A stretch of 64,000 bases of DNA, taken from the NCBI GenBank assembly GCA_016711485.1, contig JADJSX010000008.1, forward strand, positions 248,001-312,000. The letters are read 5' to 3'. The DNA comes from Leptospiraceae bacterium (GTDB lineage: Bacteria > Spirochaetota > Leptospiria > Leptospirales > Leptospiraceae). Within the stretch, counting starts at the first letter, position 1. The number at the start of each line of letters is the position of its first letter. Both the position numbers and the translations under genes were made by a program. This document shows positions 54,166 to 63,685 of the stretch, piece after piece. The notes below the pieces were generated by a model that was not told the DNA's origin, ran no database searches, and worked only from the letters and a program-made list of their open reading frames with translations.

Positions 54166-55317
54166 TTAGTCTGCATCATAGAGTTTTATTTTTGTTTCAG
54201 GAAAGTAAAACTCTAAAATTTCATTATGGGATTTGCCTTTATCCGCAAGATATTTTGCTCCCCATTGGCAAAGCCCGACTCCATGTCCAAATCCTCGACC
54301 TATGAATTTATACCCATCATCTATTTTTTCTATACTAAAAAGATTACTTTTGATTTTGTTCCATCCGTAGAGCCTCCCTGTCCGAGTTAAAAAAATGGAA
54401 ATTGGTAAACTTATATTTTTTTCAAATTTATTTTTGTATTCAATACTTTTTACTCTTCCATCTAATAATTTTAGTGAAATTAAAATAATTCCCTCTTCTT
54501 TTAAAATGGTTTCTAAATTTTCATTGGAAAGAGTTGATTCCCAATTTAATTGGGGTGAGTTTTTACAATTAGGTTCTGTTCCATCTTTGCCTTTTCTGTA
54601 ATGGTTTGAATTTTTATCCTCCGACCAATATACATTTGGACCAGTAAGAATTCCCCCACAGGTAGAATGAAAATACCCGCTAACTCCAGATTTTCCTGTC
54701 AAAATTTTTTTAGGATACAAAGATAATTTATTTGTATAACCATTAAAATGCATACAATGTGTTAAATCGCAAAAATCATACTTTTTATCTAAATGTCTTT
54801 TTTTTTCGTTTAGAATGTATGTCCGAACTGTAATTTCTTGTGCGGCTATGAGTTCATTTTTTGCATTGTCTGTCGTAAAATTATCGGCTAATAGTAATAT
54901 ACCCAATTCGGAATACGTAGCCGAGCTAACGTATTCTTCCAAAGGAAGTTTTAGAATTAGCAAAATTTCTTTGTTTATTGATTGGATTTCTAATTTTCCT
55001 TTGTAAACTCTACTTAAAATTTTATCTTTGTCCGAAAAAAATATTCTAAAAGTATTTTCTGAAATAAATAAAATTTGTTTTCCCTGCAAAATATTTTTAT
55101 CATTTAATAAATGAATTTTGCCATTTAAATTTTTTACTATATATAAACCTTGTGTTAAAATTTTATTTTTTTCTTCTGAAAATATTCGTGTGCCGTCATT
55201 AGATTTTATTTGAATTTCTTGTAAGGAATACTTTGCCAAAATTCGAACTTTTACTTCAGCTTCAGCTGATAGAGAAAAGATTGTAACAAATAATAGAATT
55301 AGATTCATTCTTATCAT
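54166..55317 (-). CDS. SpoIID/LytB-domain protein
   Basis: A 383-residue exported protein with a signal peptide (LILLFVTIFSLSAEA). Blocks YKGKLEIQSINKEILLIL, LPLEEYVSSATYSELG, AQEITVRTYILNEKKRH and GRGFGHGVGLCQWGAKYLA identify SpoIID, a lytic transglycosylase/amidase-enhancer domain acting on peptidoglycan. It overlaps the transpeptidase stop by four bases, so the two wall enzymes are co-translated. Confidence 0.9.
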   Translation of the reverse strand: MIRMNLILLFVTIFSLSAEAEVKVRILAKYSLQEIQIKSNDGTRIFSEEKNKILTQGLYIVKNLNGKIHLLNDKNILQGKQILFISENTFRIFFSDKDKILSRVYKGKLEIQSINKEILLILKLPLEEYVSSATYSELGILLLADNFTTDNAKNELIAAQEITVRTYILNEKKRHLDKKYDFCDLTHCMHFNGYTNKLSLYPKKILTGKSGVSGYFHSTCGGILTGPNVYWSEDKNSNHYRKGKDGTEPNCKNSPQLNWESTLSNENLETILKEEGIILISLKLLDGRVKSIEYKNKFEKNISLPISIFLTRTGRLYGWNKIKSNLFSIEKIDDGYKFIGRGFGHGVGLCQWGAKYLADKGKSHNEILEFYFPETKIKLYDAD

Positions 55318-56345
55318 AATAAATTTAGAATTAGAGTCGATAACTCTAATGTTTCTTTTTTTGCACTTCCTTTATTTGTAAATGTAGTAAGTAAATACGG
55401 AGTATCCCCTTTTTTGAAATAAATAATATTCCATCCATGTGTTTGGTATTTTTTTCCTTCTTGTGTGGGAGTTCCTGTTTTTCCTGCAAGAATTTGAATG
55501 CTAGTGTTGTTAAGTTTTATATTTTTTAGAGTTCCTTCCCTTACTGTTATTTGAAGTGCCTTTTTTATTGTCCACCTTAGTTTTTCTGAATATGGGAAAG
55601 GGCTGAATATTTCTGGGGTTTCTCCTTTTAGAATTGGTTTTAATAAAGGAGTTTCCGCAAATATGGAACCGTAAATTTGTGCAATTTTTAGTGCGGTTAA
55701 TTTTATTTCTCCAGAGTCACCGATACTTGTGAGTGTCATTCCGAATTGACTTAGTTGTATTTTTTCTGAAATTTTATAATTATCTTTTAATTCAAAAGAA
55801 GCTCCAGTCCCTTCCGTTAATTTCCAATCCCTAACCAGTGAATTATAAAAATAAATAGGAGTCTGTGAAGCATATTGTAAATAGTATGCGTTACACGATA
55901 AGGACAATGCAGTCTCTAATGTAACTTCGCCGTGCCCTTTTTCTACTGAACAGCGAAAGTGGTGTTTTCCTGATGTTTCATCTTCAATTAGATTGTATCT
56001 TTTTTTGTCTTCGAATGTGAAAAAATTTAATTCTGGTTCTTCAAATTTACCTTTGCATATAAATTTTGTTTCCGAATAAACTTTAAAGTTCTTTGGATTC
56101 GCTAAAAATACAAACGAAGATAATGTTTTTATAATCGAACCGGCAAGAAGTTTTTTATGAAATGCTTTTTTCTCTGAATAGGCGAATTCAATTTTTCCTG
56201 AATTTGGACTTGTAATTAAAATGACAACTTCGTTCTTATTTTTCTCTGCCCAATTTTTAATTGCTGGATATAATTCCGATTTTTCAAATGATAAAATCGG
56301 AATTGAAAACAAAAAAATACATAGGAATTGGCTTACAAGATTCAT
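55314..56345 (-). CDS. Compact penicillin-binding transpeptidase
   Basis: A 343-residue serine transpeptidase with a signal peptide. All three active-site motifs are visible: Ser70-x-x-Lys73 (GSIIKT), Ser150-Cys-Asn152 (SCN) and Lys289-Thr-Gly291 (GKTGT). It lacks the N-terminal dimerisation region of class B PBPs, so it is among the smaller family members. Paired with SpoIID it probably remodels the wall. A family C repeat begins at its start codon, so its promoter may lie within that repeat. Confidence 0.85.
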   Translation of the reverse strand: MNLVSQFLCIFLFSIPILSFEKSELYPAIKNWAEKNKNEVVILITSPNSGKIEFAYSEKKAFHKKLLAGSIIKTLSSFVFLANPKNFKVYSETKFICKGKFEEPELNFFTFEDKKRYNLIEDETSGKHHFRCSVEKGHGEVTLETALSLSCNAYYLQYASQTPIYFYNSLVRDWKLTEGTGASFELKDNYKISEKIQLSQFGMTLTSIGDSGEIKLTALKIAQIYGSIFAETPLLKPILKGETPEIFSPFPYSEKLRWTIKKALQITVREGTLKNIKLNNTSIQILAGKTGTPTQEGKKYQTHGWNIIYFKKGDTPYLLTTFTNKGSAKKETLELSTLILNLL

Positions 56346-56461
56346 ATATACTGATTCTATTTAATCGTTGCCCAAGATTTTCTATATAAGTGAACAAGTA
56401 GTATCGTTTCGATATATCCGAAGTTGTAATACGCAATTCTTTTTGAGAAATGTTATAAATA
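56344..56461. repeat. Dispersed repeat, family C, copy 2
   Basis: Matches 44129-44285 in two blocks: ATATATACTGATTCTAT through AAGATTTT, and CAATTCTTTTTGAGAAAT. It directly abuts the start of the transpeptidase gene. Confidence 0.5.
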
Positions 56462-56489
56462 GTTCAAAGGACCAGAAACAAAATAGATA

Positions 56490-56648
56490 ACTCACCTTAC
56501 GCAAGGTGAGCCCAACGTTCAAGTGATGTTTGCACCTAGCGGTGGGCTCGCCGCCGCGGGCTATTGATATTATTAATTCATTAGCAGTTTCTAATATTCT
56601 CAAGATTTTCCTTCTTTCCATAAATTACCAATTTTGCGTAAGGTGAGT
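56490..56648 (-). mobile_element. MITE-like element, family A, copy 2 (inverted)
   Basis: Ends ACTCACCTTACGC (56490-56502) and GCGTAAGGTGAGT (56636-56648) are a perfect 13-bp inverted repeat, flanked by AGATA on both sides (56485-56489, 56649-56653). Read on the minus strand, GAATATTAGA and GCTAATGAATTAAT match the other copies; its GC-rich end differs (GCGGCGAGCCCACCGCTAGG). Confidence 0.85.
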
Positions 56649-56687
56649 AGATAATTTCAAAAAATAACGAAACTATCTATTGTAAAA

Positions 56688-57833
56688 TTATTTGCGAGTA
56701 ACTACCATTATATGTTGTTGTTTGTCTGCAGTACCGTAACCATATTTAAAATTTACCTTTTCTGGTTTTTGGTCATCATGTAGTTTCCTTAATTCTTTTT
56801 GAACCTTGTCTGGCCAAAGTCCAATGGGTCGTGTATAACGTCCAAAAACTTTTATATTGAAGTCTTTTTCTAGATCTCTTACTGGAGGCCCTGTGTCGTC
56901 CATGACAATGAGTTCTGAGTTTTTAAGAATGAAATTTTTCATGTCTGTAAAGGAATCATAATGAAGTAAAAAAGAAGCAGCTTTAAAAGTTGAAGCAAAA
57001 CTTCCGAATTTTTCTAAAAACTTCATTGTTCCCGGATTTGCCTTTAGCCCGAAGTTGGAAATATTGGTGGATAGAAAATAAAGTTTTTTCATACTACCGT
57101 CTACTGGATCAATAAAATCAATATCCAAACTAACTAGGCCTTCTCTATAATTTGCATTTGCTTTAATTTCTTCTTTTGTGAGATAGATAATTTCCCCTTT
57201 ATCGTTTAAATGGAAATTTTTAATTGAATATGGTTTTACATTTAAAAATCCAAAGTATGCTAAAAATACAGAAGAAGTTCCTCTGAACACAGATTTACTA
57301 ACGTCGTTTTTCATAGAGTTTGTCATAAAGTAATTCAAACGAGATATAGTATTCAAACTTCCGTTTAACTCATATAATCCTCTCGATATTTGAGATTCAT
57401 TTAAACTTTCGATGTCTGGTTCAAAACCACCGGCTTCTAATCCGATCATTATGTAAGTAGTTGCTTTCGGGTAAATTGTATAAGCATTTGGAAAATCAGG
57501 ACCCGAAAATGGATAAAATACAACTTTTGATTTTGGCTCAGGAACATTTTTATTTTTCCATTCAATGAATGGAAATTGAATTTCCTTATTGTATTGTTCC
57601 CAGTGTTTTGAAATCCTTTGGCGAAACGTTGCGTAGTAGGAAGTGCGTGTTAGTTTTCCTAATTTTGTAGTTTCATTTGATTGTAATTTCCCACTTAGAA
57701 AAAGTGATTTTTCTAGTAATTGTTTGGAGGAAGGTGTTTCTACGATAATCGGTTGGCTAACGGTTTTGTCGACTTTGCAAAAACTTAAAACGAAAAAATA
57801 GAATAGAAATATAATTAAAAACTTGTTACTCAT
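56688..57833 (-). CDS. Lipoprotein of unknown function
   Basis: A 381-residue protein with a signal and lipobox LSFC (Cys19). The body has VVFYPFSGPDFPNAYTIYP, TTYIMIGLEAGG, NSELIVMDDTGPPVRDLE and KFGYGTADKQQHIMVV-like ending (KYGYGTADKQQHIMVVTRK). No known domain was recognised, but the length, lipobox and lack of repeats fit a stand-alone surface or periplasmic lipoprotein. Confidence 0.75.
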   Translation of the reverse strand: MSNKFLIIFLFYFFVLSFCKVDKTVSQPIIVETPSSKQLLEKSLFLSGKLQSNETTKLGKLTRTSYYATFRQRISKHWEQYNKEIQFPFIEWKNKNVPEPKSKVVFYPFSGPDFPNAYTIYPKATTYIMIGLEAGGFEPDIESLNESQISRGLYELNGSLNTISRLNYFMTNSMKNDVSKSVFRGTSSVFLAYFGFLNVKPYSIKNFHLNDKGEIIYLTKEEIKANANYREGLVSLDIDFIDPVDGSMKKLYFLSTNISNFGLKANPGTMKFLEKFGSFASTFKAASFLLHYDSFTDMKNFILKNSELIVMDDTGPPVRDLEKDFNIKVFGRYTRPIGLWPDKVQKELRKLHDDQKPEKVNFKYGYGTADKQQHIMVVTRK

Positions 57834-57866
57834 GTATGCCCTTTTTTATAGTCAAATTATTCATTT

Positions 57867-59222
57867 ATGGAATTAAAGCGAACACTTTCTTTAACCGATT
57901 CAGTCTCCCTTATGTTTAGTTCAATGGTCGGGTCAGGAGTATTTTTTACTACTGGCTTTATTCTAAACAAAGTTGAGAACCCTTGGCTAGTGATAACCTG
58001 TTGGATATTGGGCGGAATTTTTGCCATCGCAGGTGCCGTTACTTTTGCTTACCCCGCTGTCATTTTTCCAGAAGCCGGCGGTGACTATATTTACTTGAAA
58101 AAAGCCTATTCCCCAATGGTAGCTTTTATGAGTGGCTGGGCATCACTTACTGTCAACTTTTCAGCGAGTATTGCTGTTTTGGGAATTGCATTTGCGAAGT
58201 ATTTGCAATTTATAATTCCAGGACTCAAAGATGTAGTAAGTTTCAAAACATCAATTGGTCCAATTCCTGTTGAATTAGGAACTACGCAACTCATAGGTGC
58301 AGTACTTATTACTTTTTTTAGCGTAATTAATTATTTTGGAATAAAACAAGCTGTGCGTTTACAAAATATATTTACATCCGTTAAAATCTCTGGATTATTA
58401 ATTTTAGTTATTGCTGGTTTTAGTTTTGGGAATACAGATTTTACTCCACTCAAGATGAATTCTTTTTTCCCAGATATTTTTCAAAATGTAAATTTACTAA
58501 TACTTGGAATTGTGCCTGTTTCTTTTTCTTACCTAGGTTGGAATATGGTGACCTATGTTGCTGGAGAAATCAAGGACCCTCGACGAATTATTCCTCTATC
58601 AGTGGCTATCGCTTGTTTTATGGTAATGTCACTGTATATTGCAATTAATTTATTGTTTTTAGTTTCAGCTCCAGTGGCTGAACTGAAAGGTCAAGGAGGA
58701 ATTGGAGTGATTGCCGCCAAACATTTATTTGGGGACGGGATTACTACTGTTATCTCCCTTTTTATTTGTTGGATTATTCTAGGTTCGATGTCAGCAATGA
58801 TTATTGGTGGTTCGAGGATTTATTATGCTATGGCGAATGACGGTTTATTTTTTCGAAGTTTAGCTGATTTACATCCAAAGTATGCAAGTCCTCATAAGGC
58901 ACTTTTATTTCAATGTGTTTATGCATCTATTCTGATTATATTTAACCAGTTAGAAGATTTGCTTTATTTTATTACTTGCGCAATATTATTCTTATCCTCT
59001 TTAACTGCGTTTATACCTTTTATTTTGAAGAAGGAATATAAGTCAGAATCTGATTATAAAATTCCTCTTTTCCCATTGCCACCAATTTTGTATATAACTG
59101 CAAATATTATTTTAATTAGTATATTAGCTTACGAGCAACCTGGGAATGCAGTAAAGGGAATCGGAATCACACTTCTGGCAATTCCGGTTTATTTTTTATT
59201 TAAAAATACTTTTAAGAGATAG
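57867..59222 (+). CDS. APC-family amino acid permease
   Basis: A 451-residue transporter with 12 predicted spans. SLMFSSMVGSGVFFTTGFIL in span 1 is the APC signature (GSGVF), followed by FPEAGGDYIYLKKAYSP in spans 2-3 and YVAGEIKDPRRIIPLSVA after span 6. Amino acid/proton symport or exchange is likely; the substrate is unknown. It starts 33 bases from the divergent lipoprotein gene. Confidence 0.92.
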   Translation: MELKRTLSLTDSVSLMFSSMVGSGVFFTTGFILNKVENPWLVITCWILGGIFAIAGAVTFAYPAVIFPEAGGDYIYLKKAYSPMVAFMSGWASLTVNFSASIAVLGIAFAKYLQFIIPGLKDVVSFKTSIGPIPVELGTTQLIGAVLITFFSVINYFGIKQAVRLQNIFTSVKISGLLILVIAGFSFGNTDFTPLKMNSFFPDIFQNVNLLILGIVPVSFSYLGWNMVTYVAGEIKDPRRIIPLSVAIACFMVMSLYIAINLLFLVSAPVAELKGQGGIGVIAAKHLFGDGITTVISLFICWIILGSMSAMIIGGSRIYYAMANDGLFFRSLADLHPKYASPHKALLFQCVYASILIIFNQLEDLLYFITCAILFLSSLTAFIPFILKKEYKSESDYKIPLFPLPPILYITANIILISILAYEQPGNAVKGIGITLLAIPVYFLFKNTFKR

Positions 59223-59223
59223 T

Positions 59224-59556
59224 CTAGAATCCACTATTGGAAAGTGATACACAGATAGAATTTACAACGGCTACTAGGTCTGGATGAGATGCTTCAAATT
59301 TTGTAACACTCTCCGAAAGACCTTTGATGGAAAGTTCAAAGAGGCTTTTGTTTTTTTCAGTTTTAATTGCCTCAAATGTTGACGTTTTTGTAAAATTTGC
59401 TACACTCTCTGCGTCTTCTTTGTTGGTAGTAGAAAGATCTACGATTTCTTTTTTTAAAGAACTAACAAGCCCTAATAATTCTTCTTTTTTAGAATTATCG
59501 ATGCTTTTTGCCTCTCGAATATTGGCTTCAATTTTTGTAATTGTATCTTGGATCAT
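59224..59556 (-). CDS. DUF4404 family small protein
   Basis: A 110-residue helical protein whose C-terminus VTKFEASHPDLVAVVNSICV and SLSNSGF matches the DUF4404 signature; the N-terminal two-thirds is a coiled coil (KIEANIREAKSIDNSKKEEL). Start has GAGGT eight bases upstream. Function unknown. It ends two bases from the permease stop (convergent). Confidence 0.75.
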   Translation of the reverse strand: MIQDTITKIEANIREAKSIDNSKKEELLGLVSSLKKEIVDLSTTNKEDAESVANFTKTSTFEAIKTEKNKSLFELSIKGLSESVTKFEASHPDLVAVVNSICVSLSNSGF

Positions 59557-59992
59557 AGTGGTAACCTCACTCTACTAAATTATTATCCTATCAATTAAGG
59601 TCAAGAATGTCTTTCTCACTAGACTTGGTTACTTTTATTTTCATTAGCCATTAGCCGAAATTATCTTACATATTTTTGATACTTTTTCTTTTTGAAAATG
59701 GAAGTGTAATTAATTGTGAAGATTGTTTTTTGTTTTCTTAGATTTCTTTTACAATCTTCAATTAACTTTGGATTAATTTGGACGAACTTTCTTTTTGTTG
59801 GGATCTTTGCAGAATATTTCTAATTTATTTGAAAATTCGGAGTAATTTATGGATAATTAGAATTAGATAAATTGAATAAAAAAAACCGTTGATTTTTAAT
59901 TGAGTTTCGGCTAAAATGATAGAAATTCTAGGCAGAAGTTCGCTTATTTGGGTTTTAATTAAGAAGCCAATTGGTATAATAGGAAAAAAGGT
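59557..59992. other. Non-coding AT-rich gap
   Basis: No open frame with coding character, repeat or strong hairpin was recognised between DUF4404 and the family A element. Confidence 0.4.
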
Positions 59993-59997
59993 TACTA

Positions 59998-60180
59998 ACT
60001 GACCTTACGCAAAATAGGAAATTTACGAAAATGAAGTCCAATTTAAGAATATTAGATAAAGCTAATGAATTAATGAATAAGCAGGTTTGGGCGGCAGCCC
60101 AAGCGATGCACTGAGCGATCGTCGAAGTGTCGCCGATTGCCCCTATCTCTCACCTCAACACGCTTGCGCGTAAGGTGAGT
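59998..60180 (+). mobile_element. MITE-like element, family A, copy 3
   Basis: Ends ACTGACCTTACGC (59998-60010) and GCGTAAGGTGAGT (60168-60180); perfect 5-bp flanking duplication TACTA (59993-59997, 60181-60185). Shares GAATATTAGATAAAGCTAAT and the GC-rich block TGAGCGATCGTCGAAGTGTC with copy 1. Longest of the three copies. From its end to 60387 nothing else is recognisable. Confidence 0.85.
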
Positions 60181-60387
60181 TACTAAAGTTACAAAACCCA
60201 AACGTATTGATTACAATAAGGGGATTCAAAAATACCCGAATTATGTTGAATATTAATCTTATAATAAAAAAATAATTTATTTCACTTGAATTTCTTATAT
60301 AAATATATTTCCTATGCAAAATGCAAAAGATTTTTGGGTCTAATATTCCGTACGTTATCCGACATTGAATAAAGTATAGTATTAACG

Positions 60388-62367
60388 ATGAATTTTAAAT
60401 TAATAAACTACTTCAAACTAACGCTAATTCTGTCGGTTTTTTTATGTCCTTTTTTTCGAATAAATACACAAGAAAAAGTTGATACTACTAATCCTATAGT
60501 TTTGTTTATGGATAAGGTTTATGATGTTACCCCGAACGCAGATATATATGAGGATGAAGAAGGTAATTTAAGTTTTGAAGAAGTAACTCAAAAAAATTTT
60601 AAACCAAGTAATTCTAATTCTTATAATTTTGGGCTTACAAATTCTACAATTTGGATGCGTTTCCAAGTAAAAAATCAAAATAGTTTTTTAAACGATGATT
60701 GGATTTTTTTTGTAGAGTATCCTCAATTGGATGTGGTAAATTTCTATTTTCCGGTGGACAATGAAGCTGAAGAAAATAGGTATATCGAAAAAGAAGGAGG
60801 AGATCATTTCCCCTTTTCTCGCAGAAGTATCGAAAGCCGTGTTCTAAATTTTAAAGTACCTTTTGACATTAAACAAAATCCAATTGTCTATGTAAAAATT
60901 AAATCAAAAAGTACGATGCATATTCCAATTTATCTTGCTCCTCAAAAAGAATTTTATAATAGAGATGGCGAGACACAAATTATAATGGGCATTTATTTTG
61001 GAATCATGTTTATTATGGGTTTCTATAATTTATTTTTATTTTTTTCTCTTGGGGAAAGGACTTATCTATATTATGTGCTCACTGTATTTTTTAGTATTAT
61101 ATATATGATCGCCTTTCATGGTTTTGGATACCGCTATTTTTGGTCAGATTCACCGTATTTTCAAAGTAAGATTATTCTTTTAAGTGGATTGCTTGTTACT
61201 GTTTCACTCAATCTATTTACTTCAGAATTTTTAGAAACGAAAAAAACATTTCCACTAGTTGATCGAATATTAAAAGCAATCTTGTATATAACGATTCCAA
61301 TTTTTATTCTAATTTTTGCCAATGATTCTTTTTTACCGGTTATTATTGTAAATATCATTTCCCTTATTTACCCTATTTTACTTATTAGTTGTGGGATAAT
61401 GATTTTACGTTACGGGAATAAAGCGGCTAGACTTTACCTCGTCGGATGGGGTATTGCGAGTGTCTTCGGGTTATTTACTATTCTCCGCGTATTTGGATGG
61501 ATTCAGGAACTTCGTTTGCTAAACTATCTATCAATTCTTACTGGTGCCCTAGAAGTTTCTTTTTTTTCATTTGCGTTAGCTGACAAAATTAACATTCTTA
61601 AAAAAGATAAAATAGATGCGGAAGAAAAATTAATTACCACATTAGAAGAAGCTAATTTACAATTAGAAAAACGTGTCAAAGAAAGAACCAAAGAACTATC
61701 TCGATCGAATAAACAAAATGAATCCTTACTGTTAAATATTTTACCTAGTCATGTGATTCAACGAATTAAACAAAATGATGAATCACTGATTGTAGATCCG
61801 ATTCCTTTTGCAAGTATACTTTTTGCTGACGTAGTTGGTTTTACAAAACTATCTCAGACGGTAGACCCTACAGAGTTGGTAGTTCTTTTGAGTAATGTGT
61901 TTTCTCATTTTGATGTATTGACTATGGTGCATAATTTAGAGAAAATGAAAACGATAGGCGACTCGTACATGGTAGTTGGAGGTTTGCCCGGTACAATTGA
62001 CAATCATTTAGAGGCAATGGCTGATTTAGCCTTAGACCTAATGAAATTCAGTCACCAACAAGAATTGATTGATTTACTTATGAAATACCCAGATTTCAAA
62101 ATCCGAGTTGGAATGCATTGTGGTCCGGCCGTCGCAGGCGTAATCGGAGTTGAAAAAATCGCTTACGATATTTGGGGAGATACTGTAAATACAGCAAGCA
62201 GAATGGAGTCCCACGGATTGCCTGATATGATTCATACTTCTAAACAGGTCTATGACATTTTGAAAGGAAAATTTGTATTTGAAAGACGAGGCATGTTTGA
62301 CATTAAAGGAAAGGGAATGATGGAAACCTATTTTTTAATGGATAAATTGCCACCCAAAACTAAATAA
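60388..62367 (+). CDS. Adenylate cyclase with 7TMR-DISM sensor
   Basis: A 659-residue membrane cyclase. Signal peptide, an extracytoplasmic 7TMR-DISMED2 domain (about residues 30-195), seven spans (about 195-400), a coiled coil, and a class III cyclase domain (about 460-640) with ILFADVVGFTKLS (metal Asp), KMKTIGDSYMVVGGL and AYDIWGDTVNTASRMESHG. The Lys in EKMKTIGD and Asp in YDIWGD are the adenine-selecting residues, so the product should be cAMP. The DISMED2 domain often binds carbohydrates. Confidence 0.93.
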   Translation: MNFKLINYFKLTLILSVFLCPFFRINTQEKVDTTNPIVLFMDKVYDVTPNADIYEDEEGNLSFEEVTQKNFKPSNSNSYNFGLTNSTIWMRFQVKNQNSFLNDDWIFFVEYPQLDVVNFYFPVDNEAEENRYIEKEGGDHFPFSRRSIESRVLNFKVPFDIKQNPIVYVKIKSKSTMHIPIYLAPQKEFYNRDGETQIIMGIYFGIMFIMGFYNLFLFFSLGERTYLYYVLTVFFSIIYMIAFHGFGYRYFWSDSPYFQSKIILLSGLLVTVSLNLFTSEFLETKKTFPLVDRILKAILYITIPIFILIFANDSFLPVIIVNIISLIYPILLISCGIMILRYGNKAARLYLVGWGIASVFGLFTILRVFGWIQELRLLNYLSILTGALEVSFFSFALADKINILKKDKIDAEEKLITTLEEANLQLEKRVKERTKELSRSNKQNESLLLNILPSHVIQRIKQNDESLIVDPIPFASILFADVVGFTKLSQTVDPTELVVLLSNVFSHFDVLTMVHNLEKMKTIGDSYMVVGGLPGTIDNHLEAMADLALDLMKFSHQQELIDLLMKYPDFKIRVGMHCGPAVAGVIGVEKIAYDIWGDTVNTASRMESHGLPDMIHTSKQVYDILKGKFVFERRGMFDIKGKGMMETYFLMDKLPPKTK

Positions 62368-62522
62368 TAGCTGAACCCGTATAGGTATGGCGTTTAATTT
62401 ATTTCAAATAAAATTAATTACAGAATCAACATTCCTAGAAAAAGTCTACGGAGCTAATGTTAGTTTAAAAATCTGGATACTATTCAGTTTCCAGAGAATC
62501 ATAAGTTAAAAAACATGGATTT

Positions 62523-63422
62523 GTGAATACAGAAAAAGCAAAATCAGCTTATATTTTAGGCGCCGTACTTGTTTTATTTTCTGCAATTGGGTTTTCTGCC
62601 AAAGCAGTTATGGTAAAATTAGCCTACGGATACCATGTAGATGCCACGACCCTTTTATTTTTACGAATGGTTTTTGCTACCCCCTTTTTTTTAGTAGTTG
62701 GTATTTATAAAATGAAATCGGAAAAAAAGAAACTTTCCAGAGTTGATTGGTTCTATGTAATATTACTTGGATTTTTGGGATATTATCTTTCTAGCATATT
62801 AGATTTTTTGGGGTTAGTATATATAGGTGCAGGAATGGAGCGGTTAATTTTATTTATCTACCCGACCTTAGTTGTCGTAATGTCCGCCCTGGTTTTTAAA
62901 CACAAAGTGCGCGAAAGAGAGTATATTTCTCTTGGGATTACATATATTGGAATATTCATCGTATTTATAAATGACACAATTGAAAAAACACAGAATGTTT
63001 ATCTAGGGGCATTTCTTATTTTTCTATGTGCATTTACTTATGCGGCTTATTTAATGGGAAGTGGAAAAATGATCCCTCATATAGGAGCTTCTCGATTTAC
63101 GGCATACGCAATGTTAGTCGCATGTATATCAATTATTTTACATTTTGGTGTTACACACACTTTGGAAGACTTAAATTTACCGTTCGAAGTTTATCTATTG
63201 AGTTTTAGTATGGCGATAATTTCTACAGTACTTCCAACTTTTTTATTGGCACAGGGAATTAAACGAGTAGGTTCAGGACCTGCATCTATTATAGGAACAA
63301 TTGGACCTGTATCGACAATTTTATTGGCTTGGATTTTTTTAGATGAAACATTAAACATATACCAATTTTTAGGAACAGGTTTTGTGATTGCTGGGGTATT
63401 CATAGTTAGTTACAAAAAATAA
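62523..63422 (+). CDS. EamA/DMT-family transporter
   Basis: A 299-residue integral membrane protein of ten spans in two repeated EamA halves (AVLVLFSAIGFSAKAVMVKL; AFLIFLCAFTYAAYLMGSGK). Ends with the typical ILLAWIFLDETLNIYQFLG and GTGFVIAGVFIV. The start is a GTG at 62523 with a weak ribosome site. Probable metabolite exporter; substrate unknown. Confidence 0.92.
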   Translation: MNTEKAKSAYILGAVLVLFSAIGFSAKAVMVKLAYGYHVDATTLLFLRMVFATPFFLVVGIYKMKSEKKKLSRVDWFYVILLGFLGYYLSSILDFLGLVYIGAGMERLILFIYPTLVVVMSALVFKHKVREREYISLGITYIGIFIVFINDTIEKTQNVYLGAFLIFLCAFTYAAYLMGSGKMIPHIGASRFTAYAMLVACISIILHFGVTHTLEDLNLPFEVYLLSFSMAIISTVLPTFLLAQGIKRVGSGPASIIGTIGPVSTILLAWIFLDETLNIYQFLGTGFVIAGVFIVSYKK

Positions 63423-63441
63423 AAAATTTTCTCTATGGGAC

Positions 63442-63529
63442 TGTGTAAAAGCATTGCCACGGAGGCACAGAGTCACAGAGAAATGCGGTTTCTTGGCATT
63501 CTGCGCTCAGAAATCTATGCTTTTACACA
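63442..63529. repeat. Inverted-repeat element with shared 13-bp ends
   Basis: TGTGTAAAAGCAT (63442-63454) and ATGCTTTTACACA (63517-63529) are perfect reverse complements around a 62-base core containing CCACGGAGGCACAGAGTCAC, a kind of sequence that recurs between genes in many bacteria. Likely an RNA hairpin or small repeat element after the EamA gene. Confidence 0.6.
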
Positions 63530-63685
63530 ACTCCTATTAGAATTTATAGCCTGTATATGTGAATCTGCATTCATATTTTGTTACATAGGGAGTTATACTG
63601 AGTTTGAGTGAGTTACTAAAGTTATTCGATAAATAAGTATTGTAAAGAATCCAATCTTGTATCTAATGTTATCAATGGAGTGATT

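Noticed and set aside
56382..56621. 79-codon minus-strand frame
   Set aside because: It runs through the family C and family A repeats and has no ribosome site or protein-like pattern.
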